Source: CBDUXP01 sp965371225 [NCBI: uncultured bacterium]
GTDB lineage: Bacteria; Abyssobacteria; SURF-5; CBDUXP01
Direction: 5' to 3'
NCBI GenBank assembly: GCA_965371225.1
Contig: CBDUXP010000114.1
Span: forward strand, 1 to 6,241
DNA length: 6,241 nucleotides
Shown here: piece after piece, positions 4,344-6,241 of the stretch
Layout: each line of letters begins with the position of its first letter
Position numbering within the stretch: position 1 is the first letter of the stretch
The notes under the pieces: model-generated
What the model was told of the DNA's origin: nothing
Seen by the model: the letters and a program-made list of their open reading frames with translations, nothing else
Databases searched by the model: none
Position numbers and translations under genes: made by a program

Positions 4344-5573
4344 ATGCAACTCATCGTTAAGGAAAAGGGCCACGCCGCCCGCACCGTCCACTTGTCGCGC
4401 GGGGACATGGTCATCGGGCGCTCCCGGCAGGCCGACATCCGCTTGGAGAATTTCTACGCGTCCGGCAAACACTGCATGCTCCAGTATGACGGGACTACGC
4501 TGAAGCTGCACGACCTGAGCACGACGAACGGCACGTTCTACAACGGCCAGAAGATTGACGAAACGCTGGTTCGGGAAGGGGACCGGATCCTCGTGGGAAC
4601 GGCGCTGATCCTGGTCACCGGTGACGATGCCGGGCCGAACCTCCGCCAGCTCGCGGCGCAGTACGACGAAGGGGACGCGCTCGCGCGGGAACAGGTGGTC
4701 GGCATGCTCGGGGAACTGGCGGATCCGTCCGCCGTGGACCTGCTCCGGCAGGCCCTGCAGGACGAGAGCGCCCCCGTCCGCGAAACGGCGGCGGCCGCGT
4801 TGGGCAGCATCGGCGCGCCGGGAGCCGGCGCGGAGTTAGCCGCTTGCCTCGGGGACGACGAACCCGGCGTCCGCCAGCGGGCTACGTGGGCGCTCATCCG
4901 GACGGCGGATACTGCGGCGGTCCCACCGCTGATCGACACGGTGCTGGAAGGGTCCGACGACGCACGAGTAGCCGCGATCAACGTCCTGGGTATGCTGCGC
5001 GTGCAACAAAGCAGCTCTGCGATGATCCGTGCGCTCACCGCGGACACCCACCGAGTCCGCGAGGCCGCCGTCAAGGCGCTGGGAGCGCTGGGCGATGTCG
5101 GAGCCCTGCCGCACCTGGTCGAGGCGCTGGCGAAGCCCGACCGGTTTCCAATGCTCTGGGTGGTGGAAGCGTTGGGTGCTTTGCGTGACCTGGGCGCGTT
5201 GCCGCACCTGGTCGAGCAGTTGGATTATCCGGTGGTGGAGGTGCGCGAGGCGGCCGCCCACGCACTCGGGCAGGTCTGGTCGCGGCAGAGCATCACGCAT
5301 CTCATCGGCGCGCTTCAGGACCCGAGCGCCAGCGTCCGGCGCAGCGCCGCGGCCAGCCTGGAACGCATCCGGCGATCCCTGGACCCCGACCCGACCACCG
5401 CGAGCGCGAATGACTCGACCGGCGGCACGCTCTTGCTGGGCGACATCGGGGAGAGCCTGGCGGCCCTCGCGGATGGGACCGGGCCGGTAACCATTCAGCT
5501 GGACATCGCGTACTGGCAGCGCTGGTGGGCGGAAGTCGGCCCGCGGCTGCCCGCGGGACCGGCGGAGGGGTAG
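4344..5573 (+). CDS. FHA domain and HEAT-repeat protein
   Basis: A 409-residue cytosolic protein without signal peptide or membrane segment. Residues about 1-95 form an FHA (forkhead-associated) phosphothreonine-binding domain with all hallmark positions: G25-R26, S40-x-x-H43, and T61-N62-G63-T64, so phosphopeptide binding is probably intact. Residues 114-331 form seven HEAT-like repeats (PBS-lyase HEAT type), nearly all exactly 31 residues long, with a partial eighth repeat at 332-344; they would stack into a curved helical scaffold. A Ser/Thr/Asn-rich stretch at 351-362 links to a C-terminal segment (363-409) with a YWQRWW cluster, which I do not recognise. The architecture suggests an adaptor recognising Ser/Thr-phosphorylated partners; the partner is unknown and no kinase gene is in the window. 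The ATG at 4344 opens directly into the FHA first strand and no in-frame upstream start exists. The gene ends exactly where the HIT gene begins. Confidence 0.9.
   Translation: MQLIVKEKGHAARTVHLSRGDMVIGRSRQADIRLENFYASGKHCMLQYDGTTLKLHDLSTTNGTFYNGQKIDETLVREGDRILVGTALILVTGDDAGPNLRQLAAQYDEGDALAREQVVGMLGELADPSAVDLLRQALQDESAPVRETAAAALGSIGAPGAGAELAACLGDDEPGVRQRATWALIRTADTAAVPPLIDTVLEGSDDARVAAINVLGMLRVQQSSSAMIRALTADTHRVREAAVKALGALGDVGALPHLVEALAKPDRFPMLWVVEALGALRDLGALPHLVEQLDYPVVEVREAAAHALGQVWSRQSITHLIGALQDPSASVRRSAAASLERIRRSLDPDPTTASANDSTGGTLLLGDIGESLAALADGTGPVTIQLDIAYWQRWWAEVGPRLPAGPAEG
4683..5336 (+). repeat. Seven in-frame HEAT repeats, about 93-base period
   Basis: Repeats start at residues 114, 146, 177, 208, 239, 270 and 301; the first is 32 residues and the rest are 31. 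Most begin with Arg and share an A-x-x-A-L-G-x-L core followed by a second helix ending in L-x-x-x-L. Repeats five and six are the most alike: they share ALPHLVE and a 17-base identical DNA stretch at 5107-5123 and 5200-5216, exactly 93 bases apart, consistent with internal duplication. Confidence 0.75.
5564..5570 (+). promoter_or_regulatory. Shine-Dalgarno of the HIT gene within the FHA-HEAT stop region
   Basis: GGAGGGG ends three bases before the ATG at 5574, and its GGAGG core leaves a five-base spacing. The intervening three bases are the TAG stop of the upstream gene, so terminating ribosomes sit on this site, which favours translational coupling. It also supports the ATG at 5574 as the start. 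Confidence 0.65.
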
Positions 5574-6095
5574 ATGCCCGGGAAGTACGACGGGCCGGCA
5601 CCGTGGGCGCACCTGGCGACTCCGGACAAGCTGGCGTACGCGCGGGGCCGCCGTCCGGAGGTGGAGTGTCTCCTCTGCGCGGTGTTGGCGCGCGACCCGG
5701 ACGTGGAACGCCTGGAAATCTTTCGGACCAAACGCTTCGCGGTATCCGCTAACTTGTACCCGTACAATCCGGGGCACCTGCTCTTGTTTCCCCTGCGCCA
5801 CATCGTTGACATCCGGGACCTGCAGCGCGCGGAGCAGCGGGAGCTGGCGGACCTGCAGGCGTGCACGCTGGGCGTGCTGGAGGCGATGTACCAGCCCACG
5901 GGATTCAACGTGGGGTTCAATCTGGGCCGGAGCGCGGGCGCGAGCGTCCGCCACCTCCACCTGCACGTGGTACCGCGCTACGATACGGAGATGGGTTTTC
6001 TCGAGATGCTGTCGCAGACGCGGACCGTAGTCGAAGACCCCCGCAGGACGGTCCGGCGTCTGCGCGCGCGTTTCCGGCGTAGTTGGCGCGACTAG
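5574..6095 (+). CDS. HIT-family protein, Ap4A phosphorylase/hydrolase-like
   Basis: A 173-residue cytosolic protein of the histidine-triad superfamily, whose members hydrolyse or phosphorolyse dinucleoside polyphosphates or other nucleotide adducts. The triad is H127-x-H129-x-H131 within RHLHLHVVPRY; H129, the middle histidine, is the expected nucleophile. C32-x-x-C35 near the N-terminus resembles the zinc-binding pair of many HIT proteins. LYPYNPGHLLLFPLRHI (61-77) and GFNVGFNLGRSAGAS (110-124) are typical of the branch that includes mycobacterial Ap4A phosphorylase, so that activity is the best guess, but the substrate cannot be fixed from sequence. The C-terminal 20 residues are Arg-rich. 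The ATG directly follows the FHA-HEAT stop, with a Shine-Dalgarno in the upstream gene, so the two are probably co-translated. Its stop overlaps the convergent gene. Confidence 0.9.
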   Translation: MPGKYDGPAPWAHLATPDKLAYARGRRPEVECLLCAVLARDPDVERLEIFRTKRFAVSANLYPYNPGHLLLFPLRHIVDIRDLQRAEQRELADLQACTLGVLEAMYQPTGFNVGFNLGRSAGASVRHLHLHVVPRYDTEMGFLEMLSQTRTVVEDPRRTVRRLRARFRRSWRD

Positions 6096-6241
6096 GGCGC
6101 TGCCGCGGGCGGCTCCCGCGCCGGTTCCGCACGCGCGGCGCGCCGGCTGTCCAAGGACGCCCGAAGTTCCGGCACCACGATCCCGTCGAAGTCCGTAAAC
6201 GCCACGTCGGGCTGTGCGAGCGCGTACAACAGCGTCGGCAC
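6092..6241 (-). CDS. 3' end of an unrecognised convergent gene (partial)
   Basis: On the - strand an open frame enters from the right edge and runs 49 codons to a TAG stop at 6094-6092. The visible C-terminus reads VPTLLYALAQPDVAFTDFDG and continues with IVVPELRASLDS, then an Arg/Ala/Pro-rich tail ending PAAAP. About 86% of its codons end in G or C (42 of 49 counted), as expected of a real gene here, and the first 30 residues look protein-like with mixed hydrophobic and acidic residues. I do not recognise the family. The gene converges on the HIT gene, and the two stop codons share CTAG (6092-6095). No start is in the window. It could be a chance open frame, as it is short. Confidence 0.5.
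   Translation of the reverse strand: MPTLLYALAQPDVAFTDFDGIVVPELRASLDSRRAARAEPAREPPAAAP

Noticed and set aside
3428-4360. 310-codon + strand frame overlapping the GcvT module
   Set aside because: It is an out-of-frame shadow with Arg/Gly/Pro-rich composition and crosses the promoter of the next gene. The GcvT frame explains the region.
4836-5966. 376-codon - strand frame opposite the FHA-HEAT and HIT genes
   Set aside because: It spans two well-supported + strand genes and their junction, and its composition (Arg, Gln, Val, His rich) is typical of antisense frames to HEAT repeats.

Overview
The window comes from a GC-rich bacterium with very GC-biased third codon positions. It holds four complete genes on the + strand and the 3' end of a fifth gene on the - strand. 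The split two-subunit glycine decarboxylase (GcvPA/GcvPB) is the form known from many Gram-positive, Thermotoga-like, Thermus and related lineages rather than from E. coli. An FHA-HEAT protein and clustered short palindromes with GCCCCTAC ends would fit Armatimonadota, Chloroflexota or a neighbouring phylum. That placement is a tentative inference and no marker gene is present to settle it.

Layout. Positions 1-333 hold no supported gene. The first 180 bases are packed with short perfect hairpins, and a sigma70-like promoter with an extended -10 (255-283) follows. gcvPA (334-1704) overlaps by 13 bases a GTG-started 842-residue gene (1692-4220). That gene is the most notable item in the window: complete GcvPB followed in the same open frame by complete GcvT. 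A 123-base gap (4221-4343) carries a -35-like TTGACG and a perfect 14-bp palindrome lying over the predicted -10. Next comes a 409-residue protein with an N-terminal FHA domain and about seven regular 31-residue HEAT repeats (4344-5573). Its stop codon directly abuts the ATG of a HIT-family nucleotide phosphorylase/hydrolase-like gene (5574-6095). The stop codon of that gene shares the palindrome CTAG with the stop codon of a convergent gene of unknown function that runs off the right edge (6092-6241, - strand).

How the genes work together. GcvPA and the GcvPB module form the PLP-dependent P-protein, which decarboxylates glycine and loads the aminomethyl group onto lipoyl-GcvH. The GcvT module then releases ammonia and gives 5,10-methylene-tetrahydrofolate. 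Joining GcvPB to GcvT places consecutive active sites of the cycle in one polypeptide, with GcvH expected to shuttle between them. No gcvH or lpd gene lies in this window, so those partners must be encoded elsewhere. The FHA-HEAT and HIT genes look like a separate, translationally coupled pair with no evident link to glycine metabolism.
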